From Clostridium sp. (GTDB taxonomy: Bacteria > Bacillota > Clostridia > Lachnospirales > Lachnospiraceae): a stretch of DNA of 64,000 nucleotides. The position numbers were made by a program, and so were the translations under genes. Of the stretch, positions 53,973 through 63,790 are shown one piece after another. The notes beneath the pieces are model-generated. The model saw only the letters and a list, made by a program, of their open reading frames with translations, made no database searches and had not been told where the DNA came from. Where the stretch lies: positions 1-64,000 of the forward strand of contig JAMOZY010000008.1 in the NCBI GenBank assembly GCA_023667695.1. Direction: 5' to 3'. Every line of letters starts with the position of its first letter. Within the stretch, counting starts at the first letter, position 1.

Positions 53973-55049
53973 TCATTTCGACAATACCTTTAATACGGCT
54001 TCTATTGTAAGTTTTGCATCTTCCATCCTGGCATTTTCCCCCATATGACCAATCCGGATTAGTTTTCCTTCGAATACATCAAAGGAACCTGCCAGCATGA
54101 TTCCGGCTTCCCGGGCGACTCCTGTTATGATTTCCTCTGCCGTCCTTCCCTCCGGCACCTCGAATGCAGTCACCGTATTGGCAAATCCACTGCTGCCATA
54201 AATGGAATATCCTGCCTCTCGCAGACTGGTCCGGACATAATCTGCGACTTCCCGATGCCGCCTTATAATTCCGGTATCCGCCTTTATATTCTCCAGTGCC
54301 TGGCGCAGACCATAAATGTCACTAATGGGCATCGTATATGGGAACCATTTGTTCTCATAATAATCCTTAAAAATCTTCAGATTGGCATAGAAGGATGCAA
54401 TGGGCGTCCTTCGCTTCTCCATCGCCTCCATCGCTGCCGGACTGACCGTCAGAAAGGTCAGTCCCACCGGTGCAGATAACGCCTTTTGAGAACCACCGCA
54501 GACCACATCCAGCTGCCAGTCATCTACGCATACCGGCTCCCCAAACATCGATGCCACTGCATCAACCACCGTCAGGATTCCATAGGACTTCAACAGGGGA
54601 CAGATGTCCTGAATCGGATTCCGTCTGCCGCTTGGTGTATCACAATGTACAACCGTTGCGTACTTAAATCCATGATTCTGCTCCAAAAACGCCTGCAGCG
54701 CCGTCGGATTAACCGCCTCCCGATAGTCCGTCGTATACAGAACCGGCTCACCCCCATAAATCCTTACAAAATCAGCAAATCCTCGTCCAAACACCCCATT
54801 GTCAATGACCAGAATCCGGTCTCCCGGCTCCGTCAGGGAGGCACAGGCCGCCTCTAAGCCCAGAATCCCCTCGCCGCTTAAAATATATGCGGGATTCTTT
54901 GTATTTAGAAGCTCGCTGATTAACGCACAGGTTTCTTTATAATAATCATAAAATTCCAGGTCCAAATCCGGATTGGTGGTTTCCAGACTCCTTGCCATCC
55001 TTACATTCTCTCGTACCCGGGTCGGTCCCGGCGTCATTAATTTTAACAT
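53973..55049 (-). CDS. Class V PLP-dependent aminotransferase (AGT/SPT family)
   Basis: A 358-aa alanine-glyoxylate/serine-pyruvate aminotransferase relative. MLKLMTPGPTRVRENV, SGEGILGLEAACASL, VHCDTPSGRRNPIQ, VDAVASMFGEP, and the PLP Lys in CGGSQKALSAPVG. ATG 55049 is 8 nt from AGGAGG. It starts 29 nt after the transporter gene upstream. Substrate not determined; see the vitamin B6 hypothesis in the findings. Confidence 0.9.
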   Translation of the reverse strand: MLKLMTPGPTRVRENVRMARSLETTNPDLDLEFYDYYKETCALISELLNTKNPAYILSGEGILGLEAACASLTEPGDRILVIDNGVFGRGFADFVRIYGGEPVLYTTDYREAVNPTALQAFLEQNHGFKYATVVHCDTPSGRRNPIQDICPLLKSYGILTVVDAVASMFGEPVCVDDWQLDVVCGGSQKALSAPVGLTFLTVSPAAMEAMEKRRTPIASFYANLKIFKDYYENKWFPYTMPISDIYGLRQALENIKADTGIIRRHREVADYVRTSLREAGYSIYGSSGFANTVTAFEVPEGRTAEEIITGVAREAGIMLAGSFDVFEGKLIRIGHMGENARMEDAKLTIEAVLKVLSK

Positions 55050-55078
55050 TTTCCTTTCCTCCTGCCTTTCCCTGAAAA

Positions 55079-55681
55079 TCACAAAGAAGCTTCCGTCTTT
55101 TTGACAGAAGGAACGGTAAACAACAGACCGGCTTTATTCAAAATCTTCTCCAGAGGCACTACCAGAATCAAGGCTGGAATGGCTGCCAGAATAATCTGTA
55201 AGGTATTCCCCGGAAAAGACGCCAGCGGCTCCACAAAGCTATGGTAAAATATAGCTTCAAAAATATAATACCCTGCCAGCTTAATAACCAAAGCAGCTAC
55301 AACTGCCACAATTTTCCAGCCAAATGCCTTTTTCTTTTCCACAATCAGCCCAACTACCAGGCCCATGAGTCCACAGGTAAGAAAGGTACAAGGCGCGTAA
55401 ATCGTCCAGCTGGACATAATATCAAAAATAGCCATACCAAAGGCACCTGCTAAAAATCCGGTACGTTTTCCATACAGCATGGCTGCCAGAAATAACGGTA
55501 TATTTCCTAAATGAATCAAGCCTCCATAGCCAAAGGGAAGCTTTACATTGACACAGGCTGTAAAAATCAGTGTTAATGCAATAAACAATCCGGTTATGGT
55601 AATCACCTTTATATTTTCTTTGCCCCTTCTGGTATCGGCTTCTTTGTTTATCCTTTTCTTTGCTATGCTCTTATCACTCAT
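55079..55681 (-). CDS. ECF transporter S component
   Basis: A 200-aa substrate-binding membrane subunit with about five or six hydrophobic segments; it resembles the ECF-riboflavin/Hmp/Pdx type (TGLFIALTLIFTACVNVKLP, GGLIHLGNIPLFLAAML, GKRTGFLAGAFGMAIFD). It needs a shared energising module (EcfA/A'/T), not in this window. ATG 55681 has AGAGG upstream; it lies behind a PdxR-like box, suggesting pyridoxine transport. Confidence 0.85.
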   Translation of the reverse strand: MSDKSIAKKRINKEADTRRGKENIKVITITGLFIALTLIFTACVNVKLPFGYGGLIHLGNIPLFLAAMLYGKRTGFLAGAFGMAIFDIMSSWTIYAPCTFLTCGLMGLVVGLIVEKKKAFGWKIVAVVAALVIKLAGYYIFEAIFYHSFVEPLASFPGNTLQIILAAIPALILVVPLEKILNKAGLLFTVPSVKKTEASL

Positions 55682-55713
55682 GTTCAAAACCTCTTTTCTT
55701 CTTTTCTGCCCCA

Positions 55714-55736
55714 TAGTTTACTACGAAAGTGGACTA
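55714..55736. promoter_or_regulatory. PdxR-like box upstream of the ECF S component
   Basis: TAGTTTACT-N5-AGTGGACTA; the second arm with preceding bases, AAAGTGGACTA (55726-55736), agrees with the AAAGTGGWCTA motif I recall for the MocR-type regulator PdxR of actinobacteria. It overlaps a -35/-10 pair (TTTCAA, TAAACT, 17-nt spacer) on the minus strand. Motif memory is unverified. Confidence 0.5.
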
Positions 55737-55775
55737 TTTGAAACATCCAGTTTTGAACTTTTTTATAGTACCAGA

Positions 55776-56801
55776 TTAGAACACATAACAACGAAGAATG
55801 GCAAATGCCATATATGCCCCATAGAGACATACATAGATAATGCCCTCCGCCCGGCTTACCTTCTTTCCCGTTGCACTGAAAATCAGCATCAGAACCGAGA
55901 TTCCGGCTAAAATCCCCGTATCCGTAATACTTTCTATTACACTTTCCCCGGTTGGAACAATCGGCGAAAGCACCGAAGAAATTCCCAGGATAAACAAAAT
56001 ATTAAACAGACAGGAGCCTACTGCATTTCCAAGCGCCAGTCCGCTTTCTCCCTTTCTGGAGGCAACAATCGAGGTTACCAGCTCCGGAAGAGAGGTACCC
56101 AGAGCTACGATGGTCAATCCAACCAGCATAGGACTCATGCCAAAGGATAGGGCAATCCGCTGGGCATTATCCACAACCAGGTCACCACCCCAGACAATGG
56201 CAAGCATTCCCCCTACAATAAAAAGAATAATTACAGGAATCGTCAGCTTCTTCTCCTGTGGTGTATCCTCGGATTGGACCGCTTCCTGCTTTTTCCGATT
56301 CACCAGTGCAGAGCGTACTACCACTGCCAGATAGACGACCAGCCCAACAAGAAGAAGGATTCCCTCCACCCGGCTGATTTCACCATTCAGCAAAAACAAA
56401 AGCAGTACCAGAGTCGTTGCAATATTCACCGGCATATCCCGTTTCAGAATCTCCATATCCGTTGCAAATGCCTGAATCGCCGCACAGATACCAATAACCA
56501 TCAAAAGATTAAAGATATTGGAACCAATTACATTGCTGATAGCGATTTCATTGCTGCCGCTTAGTCCGGCGGTAATACTTACGGCTGCCTCCGGCGCACT
56601 GGTTCCTAATGCTACGATGGTAAGCCCAATGACTACAGAGGGAACCCGCAGCAGCTTTGCCACAGCAGAAGCGCCATCTACAAAAAAATCTGCCCCTTTA
56701 ATCAGCAAAACAAAGCCTACGATTAAATAGACATAAACCAGAAACGGTATCCGCTCCGGCAGATTCATAATTGAATTCCATGCATTTAAGATTGCTTCCA
56801 T
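55776..56801 (-). CDS. Calcium/sodium antiporter (CaCA, YrbG-like)
   Basis: A 341-aa exchanger with two inverted repeats carrying the alpha motifs VALGTSAPEAAVSITAG with GSNIFNLLMV and VALGTSLPELVTSIVA with GSCLFNILFI. About ten membrane segments. ATG 56801 is used; there is a weak AAAGGGA site upstream. Confidence 0.9.
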   Translation of the reverse strand: MEAILNAWNSIMNLPERIPFLVYVYLIVGFVLLIKGADFFVDGASAVAKLLRVPSVVIGLTIVALGTSAPEAAVSITAGLSGSNEIAISNVIGSNIFNLLMVIGICAAIQAFATDMEILKRDMPVNIATTLVLLLFLLNGEISRVEGILLLVGLVVYLAVVVRSALVNRKKQEAVQSEDTPQEKKLTIPVIILFIVGGMLAIVWGGDLVVDNAQRIALSFGMSPMLVGLTIVALGTSLPELVTSIVASRKGESGLALGNAVGSCLFNILFILGISSVLSPIVPTGESVIESITDTGILAGISVLMLIFSATGKKVSRAEGIIYVCLYGAYMAFAILRCYVF

Positions 56802-56881
56802 ACTCAAAATGTCCCTTTCTTTTTGCTTTTTCAGCAATTTTACTAAACTGCTTCCACTGACAGCTCCCTCTGGTTACAGGC

Positions 56882-59824
56882 CTACCAGTTCCGGTCCTGC
56901 TTTCTTCGAAGTAATTCTTCCATATCCAGTGCCTGTTCTCCATTCTCCTCCGGATTTTTCTTCTGCTTGGCCGCCCTCGCCTGTCTTGCCGCCTTGGCTG
57001 CCTCCTTTTTCTTACGCTTTTCATTGGCAGCCACCCAGTCGTTTTCTACCGGCGGCTGAGCTGCTCCGGTCAGTTTTTCTGTCTGTGCTGTCTGTTCTCC
57101 AGTTGATGCTTCCTTCCGGTCTACCGGTCCATTCTTTGCCCTTCTCCGTCTGTCTCCTACCGGCATCCTCTCGGTTTCCAGCCGGCTGCCCTCGGTTTCT
57201 TCCATACTTCCTGCTGCCTTTTCCTTCCTTCGGTCTGCTGCTACTGCCTTCTTCCGGAACAAGCCCGAAATCCATTCCAGATAATCCACATTCATCCGTC
57301 TTGCCAGAATATCCAGCATAAACAGCACAATGGCAGCAATCAGCAACGGAATTGCAAGATTCGTCCTTGCCCGTACCGTTTCCAGCTTTCCTGCAAAAAT
57401 GTCCTCTTCATAGGTAACAAATTGTCCGCCTGCCTGTGCTACAAAGGCATCCAGGCCATCTGTAACCAAATCAAACCGATATTCCGGTGAATACTGCATT
57501 GCTGCTGCCGTTATCATGCTGCCCTGTACCTCTTCTCCCCGGCGGTTCTGCAGACTGATGGTATAGATTCCAATCTCATCCATTGCCAGATTCGCTTCGT
57601 ATTTCCCCGGTGCCACCGGGTCTAAGGAAATCTCCTGTGTATTCCCTTCCGAATCCGTACAGACCGCCCGTATGGTCGTATCCTTATCATAGTTCTCCGT
57701 CGTATAAGAAATGACTGCAGAGCTTCCTTCCTGTAGAACCTCTAAGCTGTCTCCTCCAATGTTGGTATTGGATACTACATAATTTATCATATTATCCCAA
57801 AGCTGTACATAGTTTTCCCAATTTGCCCAGTTTCCAGTCCATTCATTGCTGGCATCCGTGGTCCATGCAATCGTCCGTCCCAGACCATACTGCCAGGTAG
57901 CCAGAATCGGGTCTCCCTCCTCCGATTGCAGTACAACCGTTGCCTGTGGCTTGGAAGAAGAACCAATATAACCTAATAACGTAGGAACCCCTTCGGTCAT
58001 AAGCCCTTCGATGATTTCTGAATTACTGGTAATGACTGGTACAAATTCTTCATTTACAATATAGCTTTTCCCCGACAGGATAATCTCCTGGGCAAAAATC
58101 TTTGGAATACCACTATTGATATCCGTATAATAATATCGTCCTCCGCACTGGTCCGCCAGCCTTTGTAACAACTGCTGGTCGGATTCTGCGCCTACGGCAA
58201 CCGTAGACAGGGTCATACCCCCATCGTTAATCTTATTGATTACATCACTATACTGGTCATAATAATCCTGTCCATCGGTCAGAAGAATGATATGCTTAAT
58301 CTGGGCATCGGACTGCTGCAGCCTGGTAGCTGCCTCATCCAGCGCCGGATAAATGCTGGTACCGCCGCCAATCTGAAGGGTAGCAATTCCATTGTTTATG
58401 GAAGAACGATTGGTTGCCTGCTGCATTGGAACAATCCAGTCAAAGGTATCATCAAAGGCAAGAACTCCGATTTCATCCAAATCCCGCAGATTCTCCACAC
58501 CCGCTAAGGCGGCTTCCTTTGCAAGGTCCAGACTGGTAGCGCCGCTGCTGCCATCCGCCATATCCGACATACTTCCGGAATGGTCAATCACCATGGCAAT
58601 CGCCATGCTTGGTACCTCCCGCTCTCCCTCTAAGAACATATTGACCGGAAGCACCGTCTCTAAAGCAGTCTCCTGATATCCGCCCATGGCATAGCTGTTG
58701 GCGCCGCCGGTACAAATCAAGCCTCCGGCATAATCCCGTACATAGCTCTCCAGATTATCCAGAAAGCCCTGTCTTAAGTCCCTGGCATGGACATTCACCA
58801 TAACGACCGCCTTATACTGCACCAGAGCGGACATATCCTCCGGTACGCCTGTCGGCGTAATCCGGTCATACCGGACCCCGCAGGCATCCAGGATTGCCGC
58901 CAGCTCGGTTCCCTCCTCCGGCGTTCCCTCTACCAGCAGAATCTTCGGTTCCGCCTCTACCTGGGTAAATGCACAATATTCATTGTTCATACTCATGGTA
59001 TCATGAACCGGTTCCACCATCACATGATAATCCTGGGTTCCGTTACTTTCCCCGGTATCCTGAAATACAAACTGGTTCTGCCCGGTTGTCAGATTCACAT
59101 TGGACTGTCCCTTCAGAGTTCTGCCGGAATATAAGCTTACGACTGCCTCTGTGGATACATTGCTTTGAATCGTAACCTTCACATTAAAGGTATCACCGAT
59201 ATGAACCTGCTGTGGCAGCTCCAGATTACTGACATATACCTCTTCTCCCATGTTCTGTTCCAGCTTTACTACCTTCACATCAATGTCCTGTGCTGCAACC
59301 GTACCTGCCATCTTCTCTACGCTTCCTGCATTTTCCAGTCCGTCGGTCATCAGCACCAGACGTTTTGCAGTATCCTCCGGAAAAATGGTTAATGCCGTTG
59401 ATACTGCCTTCTCCAGATTGGTTGCAGTGGTAACCGGCGCCGAGGTCACCTCAGAAAAAATCTTTTTATCCGTTACAAACTGGTCTACCAGCACATCATC
59501 CCCGAATACTACCACACCTGCCTGATTCTTCTTCGGCATGGCTTCGATACAGCTTCGGATGTAGGCTTCCATTTCATCCAGATTCTTTTCGTTGCTATCC
59601 GATACATCCACTAAGAATATCGTAGTCACCTGCTTCGTGGTAATCTTAAAGCTCAGTCCGCACAGGGTCAGCACCAGTAAGGTCCCGATGAGACCACGCA
59701 TCACAATATATTTTATTTTCTTTCCCCGATTCTTCATGCGGAAAAACCGCTCGGATATTACCAGCCCGGCAATTATTACCGGAAGCAGTAACAACCACCA
59801 GGGATTGCTCATTTCTATACTCAT
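56882..59824 (-). CDS. Large membrane VWA-domain protein with a glutamine amidotransferase-like region
   Basis: A 980-aa protein. Two N-terminal membrane segments, a degenerate VWA region (IFLVDVSDSNEKNLDEME), a GATase1-like middle (LICTGGANSYAMGGYQETA), a canonical VWA domain with the MIDAS in MAIVIDHSGSM-type region near residue 405 (VIDHSGSMSDMADG), a membrane segment near residue 840, and a charged basic tail. It is in the MoxR-DUF58-VWA cluster. ATG 59824 is 5 nt from GGAGG. Confidence 0.86.
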   Translation of the reverse strand: MSIEMSNPWWLLLLPVIIAGLVISERFFRMKNRGKKIKYIVMRGLIGTLLVLTLCGLSFKITTKQVTTIFLVDVSDSNEKNLDEMEAYIRSCIEAMPKKNQAGVVVFGDDVLVDQFVTDKKIFSEVTSAPVTTATNLEKAVSTALTIFPEDTAKRLVLMTDGLENAGSVEKMAGTVAAQDIDVKVVKLEQNMGEEVYVSNLELPQQVHIGDTFNVKVTIQSNVSTEAVVSLYSGRTLKGQSNVNLTTGQNQFVFQDTGESNGTQDYHVMVEPVHDTMSMNNEYCAFTQVEAEPKILLVEGTPEEGTELAAILDACGVRYDRITPTGVPEDMSALVQYKAVVMVNVHARDLRQGFLDNLESYVRDYAGGLICTGGANSYAMGGYQETALETVLPVNMFLEGEREVPSMAIAMVIDHSGSMSDMADGSSGATSLDLAKEAALAGVENLRDLDEIGVLAFDDTFDWIVPMQQATNRSSINNGIATLQIGGGTSIYPALDEAATRLQQSDAQIKHIILLTDGQDYYDQYSDVINKINDGGMTLSTVAVGAESDQQLLQRLADQCGGRYYYTDINSGIPKIFAQEIILSGKSYIVNEEFVPVITSNSEIIEGLMTEGVPTLLGYIGSSSKPQATVVLQSEEGDPILATWQYGLGRTIAWTTDASNEWTGNWANWENYVQLWDNMINYVVSNTNIGGDSLEVLQEGSSAVISYTTENYDKDTTIRAVCTDSEGNTQEISLDPVAPGKYEANLAMDEIGIYTISLQNRRGEEVQGSMITAAAMQYSPEYRFDLVTDGLDAFVAQAGGQFVTYEEDIFAGKLETVRARTNLAIPLLIAAIVLFMLDILARRMNVDYLEWISGLFRKKAVAADRRKEKAAGSMEETEGSRLETERMPVGDRRRRAKNGPVDRKEASTGEQTAQTEKLTGAAQPPVENDWVAANEKRKKKEAAKAARQARAAKQKKNPEENGEQALDMEELLRRKQDRNW

Positions 59825-59842
59825 GCTATCCTCCACTTATGC

Positions 59843-61666
59843 TTAATGCTGACGGACATATACTATCCATTCTACTGCCAGCGCCAACAGAATCAATAAA
59901 ATGATAAGGTTCCGTAAGTCCCTGCCGCCGGTCAGATTCTTTTCATCTGCACCAATGGTTTCCGTTTCATCGGCTGCTTCTCCATTTTGATGGGACTCCT
60001 GTTCCACCGGAAACCGTACCACAAACAGCTCCTGCTTCTCTTCTTCCTTTACCGTCTGGGACACCGTATACACGCCTGCCTGTTCCGTGTCCGTATAGGC
60101 ACTGGTTGCTACGGCTGCCGTCAGAGTGGTTTTCTCTCCCCCCGGCGTCGTTACCGTCAAATCAGAGCCATTGAGATTGCCATTAAAAACAATCTTATCC
60201 CCAGTCTCATAATACGGCTCGGATACCATACCGCTTACCATCATGTAATCCATCAGATTGGAAATCAGGATAGGGAATTCCGCCTGCAAAGCCAAATCAG
60301 AATGATGGATATCAAACCCCAGCACAGCAATCCTGCGTCCGCTGTTTTCCCCAAAATAACCGATACAGCCATTTCCGCTGCTAATAAAGCTGTCTGCCCA
60401 CAGGGGCCGCTCATATTCCTTTGCCTCTGCCGCACCAAAGGTAAAATCCGCTACATATCGGGTAATTTCCGTATCGGTAAAGGCAAGGCTTACATTATTC
60501 AGCAGTTGCTTCACCTTAATCTCACCGCCGGACGCCGGATTAAGATAGATAAAATTCCCCTGCTCCGGCAACTCTGCAGGTACCATACCATCAAAGATAT
60601 ATAAATCATAAGTCTCATCCCTGACAACGGCGGAAAGCTGATTGGTCTTATACAAATCCACCCATGGAATATTGACGATTGCCTTCTCCAGAAACATATT
60701 GTCATTGGTTACCAGAAGCACCCGTTTCTGTCCTTCCGCATTCAACGCGGCATATGCCTTATTGTCTGCTTCCAGGTCATCCTTATTATTGATTTCCGCC
60801 ATTAAGACCCTGCCGTTAAAATCCACCTGCTGGAAATATACTATCTGAGAGCCTGCTGCCGGAACCGTTACACTCTGTACCATCAGCAAAGCATCATCTC
60901 CGTACAGATTCACATCCGTAGTCACATCCGCCGCCGTATCATTGGTAATCTTTCCAATCACCGTCATGGAAGAATTCCCGTCCGCATCCTGCTCGGTTCC
61001 ATAGCTGACATAATCCATGGAAAGATTCTGGTAGTCTGTATACAGGTTAATGACCTGCGCCTCCAGATTCCCCAGCTCCATCGGCGTATCCGTAAAGAAA
61101 ACGGCATCATACTGCTCCCATTGATTCACCATAGACTGTACCACACTGACGGCTGTTCCTGCATCACCACTTAAGTCCGTAACCGTCAATGCCTTCAACA
61201 CCCGCCGCAGCTCGGTCTTATCCGTTACATTGGTCTTTACGATTCCGGTTTCCTGATTGGCAGTCAGAATCGTAATCTGCGCCGTCTCACTTAAGGAATC
61301 CACATAATCACAAGCCCGTTCCACCGCCTCCTCCAGACGGGTCCGGTTCTCATTGTACCGGATTCCCATACTGGCACTGGTATCCATGACAATCACCACA
61401 TTATCATACCGCCTGCCGCCATGCTTTAGGTATGGCGCCATCAGGGCAAAAATCAACAGTAATACAGTCAGAATCTGTAAAAACATCAACAGGTTCTTTT
61501 TCAGCTTTTCCCATGGCTTCGTCGCTTCTATGTTATTGTAAATCTCCCTCCAGAGCATACTGGAGGAAAAAGGATATTCCCTTGCCTTCTGCTTTAACAT
61601 ATAAAGCAAAATTATCACCGGAATTAAAATCAGTAATGCAAGAGGCCACCAGTTCGTTATTGTCAT
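59843..61666 (-). CDS. BatA-like VWA-domain membrane protein
   Basis: 607 aa. N-terminal BatA-type segment (WWPLALLILIPVIILLYMLK, SSSMLWREI), a second helix (LQILTVLLLIFALMAPYL), a VWA domain with MIDAS DTSAS in VVIVMDTSASMGIRY, a long beta-rich region and a final C-terminal helix (NLIILLILLALAVEWI). Probably works with the MoxR ATPase upstream. ATG 61666 has GGAGATAAATT upstream. Confidence 0.87.
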   Translation of the reverse strand: MTITNWWPLALLILIPVIILLYMLKQKAREYPFSSSMLWREIYNNIEATKPWEKLKKNLLMFLQILTVLLLIFALMAPYLKHGGRRYDNVVIVMDTSASMGIRYNENRTRLEEAVERACDYVDSLSETAQITILTANQETGIVKTNVTDKTELRRVLKALTVTDLSGDAGTAVSVVQSMVNQWEQYDAVFFTDTPMELGNLEAQVINLYTDYQNLSMDYVSYGTEQDADGNSSMTVIGKITNDTAADVTTDVNLYGDDALLMVQSVTVPAAGSQIVYFQQVDFNGRVLMAEINNKDDLEADNKAYAALNAEGQKRVLLVTNDNMFLEKAIVNIPWVDLYKTNQLSAVVRDETYDLYIFDGMVPAELPEQGNFIYLNPASGGEIKVKQLLNNVSLAFTDTEITRYVADFTFGAAEAKEYERPLWADSFISSGNGCIGYFGENSGRRIAVLGFDIHHSDLALQAEFPILISNLMDYMMVSGMVSEPYYETGDKIVFNGNLNGSDLTVTTPGGEKTTLTAAVATSAYTDTEQAGVYTVSQTVKEEEKQELFVVRFPVEQESHQNGEAADETETIGADEKNLTGGRDLRNLIILLILLALAVEWIVYVRQH

Positions 61667-61780
61667 AATTTATCTCCATATTCCCTTCTTCGGTTCCCGG
61701 TTCTGATAGGGAACAGCGTAACTATAAGGCTTCTGTCCTTATAACGTAATGTCCAGCTCCATTATACCTTACTGCAATTC

Positions 61781-62662
61781 TTACTTACGGACAATAATGC
61801 CCTGATTGCATACGTGGTCAAATAAGAACTTCTCCAGGGGTTCATCTGCAAGCATCCGGATGAATGTCATCTCATACCTTCGGGCTAAGGCATTCATCCG
61901 CTCCGTCATATTCTCCAGTGCTTGATTATACTGCTCTATGGTGGTCCGGTTCAGGGATAAGCGAACCTCCTCCCCGGTCTCCATATCCAGAAGGTTCACC
62001 ACACCATCCCCTTCAATCTCTACCTCCTGTCTCGCCAGTACCTGAATCAAAATAACCTGCTGCTTCTTATACCGAAGGTACTTCACTGCCTCCTCGATTC
62101 CCTTTTCATCCAGAAAATCACTAATGACAATCGAAATACCGCTGCCCTGGTACTGCCGGGACATAATCGCCTTATTCAGATTGGTTCTTCCGTCGAATTC
62201 CACTGCCTCCAGCTCCTGCATAATCTGCCGGAATGCCTGCTTGCCAGCTCGTCCCTTTCCCTGGGTCAGCGTGCTTTCCTGCATCTCACTGACATATACC
62301 CGGTCCAGATTATTCAGCACCAGATAAGCCAGCGCCCCTGCCAGCTGCAATGCCGTTCTGGACTTTGGCGGTTCCCCAAAGCTCATAGAATTAGAGGTAT
62401 CAATGAAAATCTGGAAAATCCCTTCCTTTTCTTCCATAAACCGCTTGATGTAAAGCTTGTCCAGCCGTCCATAGGCACCCCAGTCCACCCGGCGGATATC
62501 GTCACCGGGCATATATTCCCGATAATCCGAGAATTCCACAGAGGTTCCCTTCGCATTGGACTTTCTTCCTCCGCCCATGCCATGGGTCATATGGGTATTC
62601 ACTGCAATGGCTAGCTGATTCAGTTTTGTAAAAAACGCCTGGTCAAATAACTTCTCACCCAT
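61781..62662 (-). CDS. DUF58-domain protein
   Basis: 293 aa. Typical DUF58 block FSDYREYMPGDDIRRVDWGA, then GRLDKLYIKRFMEEKEG and a VWA-like core (IFIDTSNSMSFGEP). Cytosolic partner of MoxR ATPases, which are thought to act on folding or assembly of the VWA proteins. It starts 12 nt before the MoxR stop. Confidence 0.92.
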   Translation of the reverse strand: MGEKLFDQAFFTKLNQLAIAVNTHMTHGMGGGRKSNAKGTSVEFSDYREYMPGDDIRRVDWGAYGRLDKLYIKRFMEEKEGIFQIFIDTSNSMSFGEPPKSRTALQLAGALAYLVLNNLDRVYVSEMQESTLTQGKGRAGKQAFRQIMQELEAVEFDGRTNLNKAIMSRQYQGSGISIVISDFLDEKGIEEAVKYLRYKKQQVILIQVLARQEVEIEGDGVVNLLDMETGEEVRLSLNRTTIEQYNQALENMTERMNALARRYEMTFIRMLADEPLEKFLFDHVCNQGIIVRK

Positions 62663-62674
62663 ATCCTGCTCCTG

Positions 62675-63649
62675 CTACTGCTGCTGAATCAACTGTGCGA
62701 TAATCTTATCCGGCGTCATATTATCGGAAAGTGCTTCGAAATTACAGATGATACGATGCCGTAACACCGGAAATGCCACATACTGAATATCCTCAAAGGA
62801 TACATTGAACCGGTTTTCCATTAAGGCTCTTGCCTTTGCCGTCTTAATGATAGCCTGAGCCGCACGGGGACTGGCGCCATTGGAAATATATTTTTTCGTA
62901 ATATCCGGCACATCCTTCAGCTCCGGATGGGTATTGTATACCAAATCCATAGCATAATCCATAACTGCATCTGCAATAGGAATATCATAGATAATCTGAC
63001 GGATACGGAGGATATCCTCTGCCGTCATAACCGGTGAAAATGCGGCTTCCCGCTGATTCACGGTGAGATTTACAATATCCCGCAGCTCCTCCTTCGAAGG
63101 AAAACGAACGTTCAGCTTAAACAGGAAACGGTCCAGCTGTGCTTCCGGCAGGGGATAGGTGCCTTCATTTTCAATTGGATTCTGGGTCGCCAGAACCATA
63201 AAAGGCTTTGGCAGCAGATACGTCTGCTTTCCAACGGTAACCGTTTTCTCCTGCATGGCCTCCAGCAATGCAGACTGGGTCTTAGGCGTTGCCCGGTTAA
63301 TCTCATCCGCCAGAACAATGTTAGCAAAGATAGGTCCCGCCTCAAACTGGAACTTGTTCTGTCCCTCTTCCTTTACAATCAGATTCGTACCGGTTACATC
63401 CGCCGGCATCAGGTCCGGTGTAAACTGGATTCTGGAAAATGCCAGATTCATACTGCGTGAGATGGATTTTACCATCTGGGTCTTTCCCACACCGGGAACA
63501 CCCTCCAGCAATACATTGCCATCCGTCAGAATGGCAATAATCATCTGCCGGATAATGGAATGCTGACCAATAATGGTTTTTCCTATCTCTTCTTCACAAC
63601 GTAGTATCTGATCTATGACCTGCTTCATTTCCTGCTCATTTTGAATCAT
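62675..63649 (-). CDS. MoxR-family AAA+ ATPase
   Basis: 324 aa. Walker A EGVPGVGKTQMVKSI, Walker B NIVLADEINRATPKTQSALL, sensor-1 VLATQNPIENEGTYPLPEAQ. First gene of the visible cluster; supports assembly of VWA proteins by analogy to MoxR/RavA systems. ATG 63649 is 7 nt from AAGGAG. Confidence 0.94.
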   Translation of the reverse strand: MIQNEQEMKQVIDQILRCEEEIGKTIIGQHSIIRQMIIAILTDGNVLLEGVPGVGKTQMVKSISRSMNLAFSRIQFTPDLMPADVTGTNLIVKEEGQNKFQFEAGPIFANIVLADEINRATPKTQSALLEAMQEKTVTVGKQTYLLPKPFMVLATQNPIENEGTYPLPEAQLDRFLFKLNVRFPSKEELRDIVNLTVNQREAAFSPVMTAEDILRIRQIIYDIPIADAVMDYAMDLVYNTHPELKDVPDITKKYISNGASPRAAQAIIKTAKARALMENRFNVSFEDIQYVAFPVLRHRIICNFEALSDNMTPDKIIAQLIQQQ

Positions 63650-63664
63650 AATCCTTCTCCTTAT

Positions 63665-63790
63665 TATTTATTCCTGCGAGCAACGAGTCAAAGTCATGCC
63701 TGCATGACCTTGACGACTGCCGCAAGGGTCAATACCCCGCTGCTCTGCAACGTTCAAGTTCCATACCCCATTGCTTGCAGTGGGGTTATT
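63665..63790. repeat. Palindromic intergenic element (copy D type)
   Basis: Three hairpins: GTCAAAGTCATGC with GCATGACCTTGAC (12 of 13 pairs, 63687-63714), a GGGTCAATACCCC region, and ACCCCA with TGGGGT (63765-63786) touching the preceding stop. No T run. Intergenic repeats of this kind are common in Lachnospiraceae; a different family from copies A-C. Confidence 0.6.
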
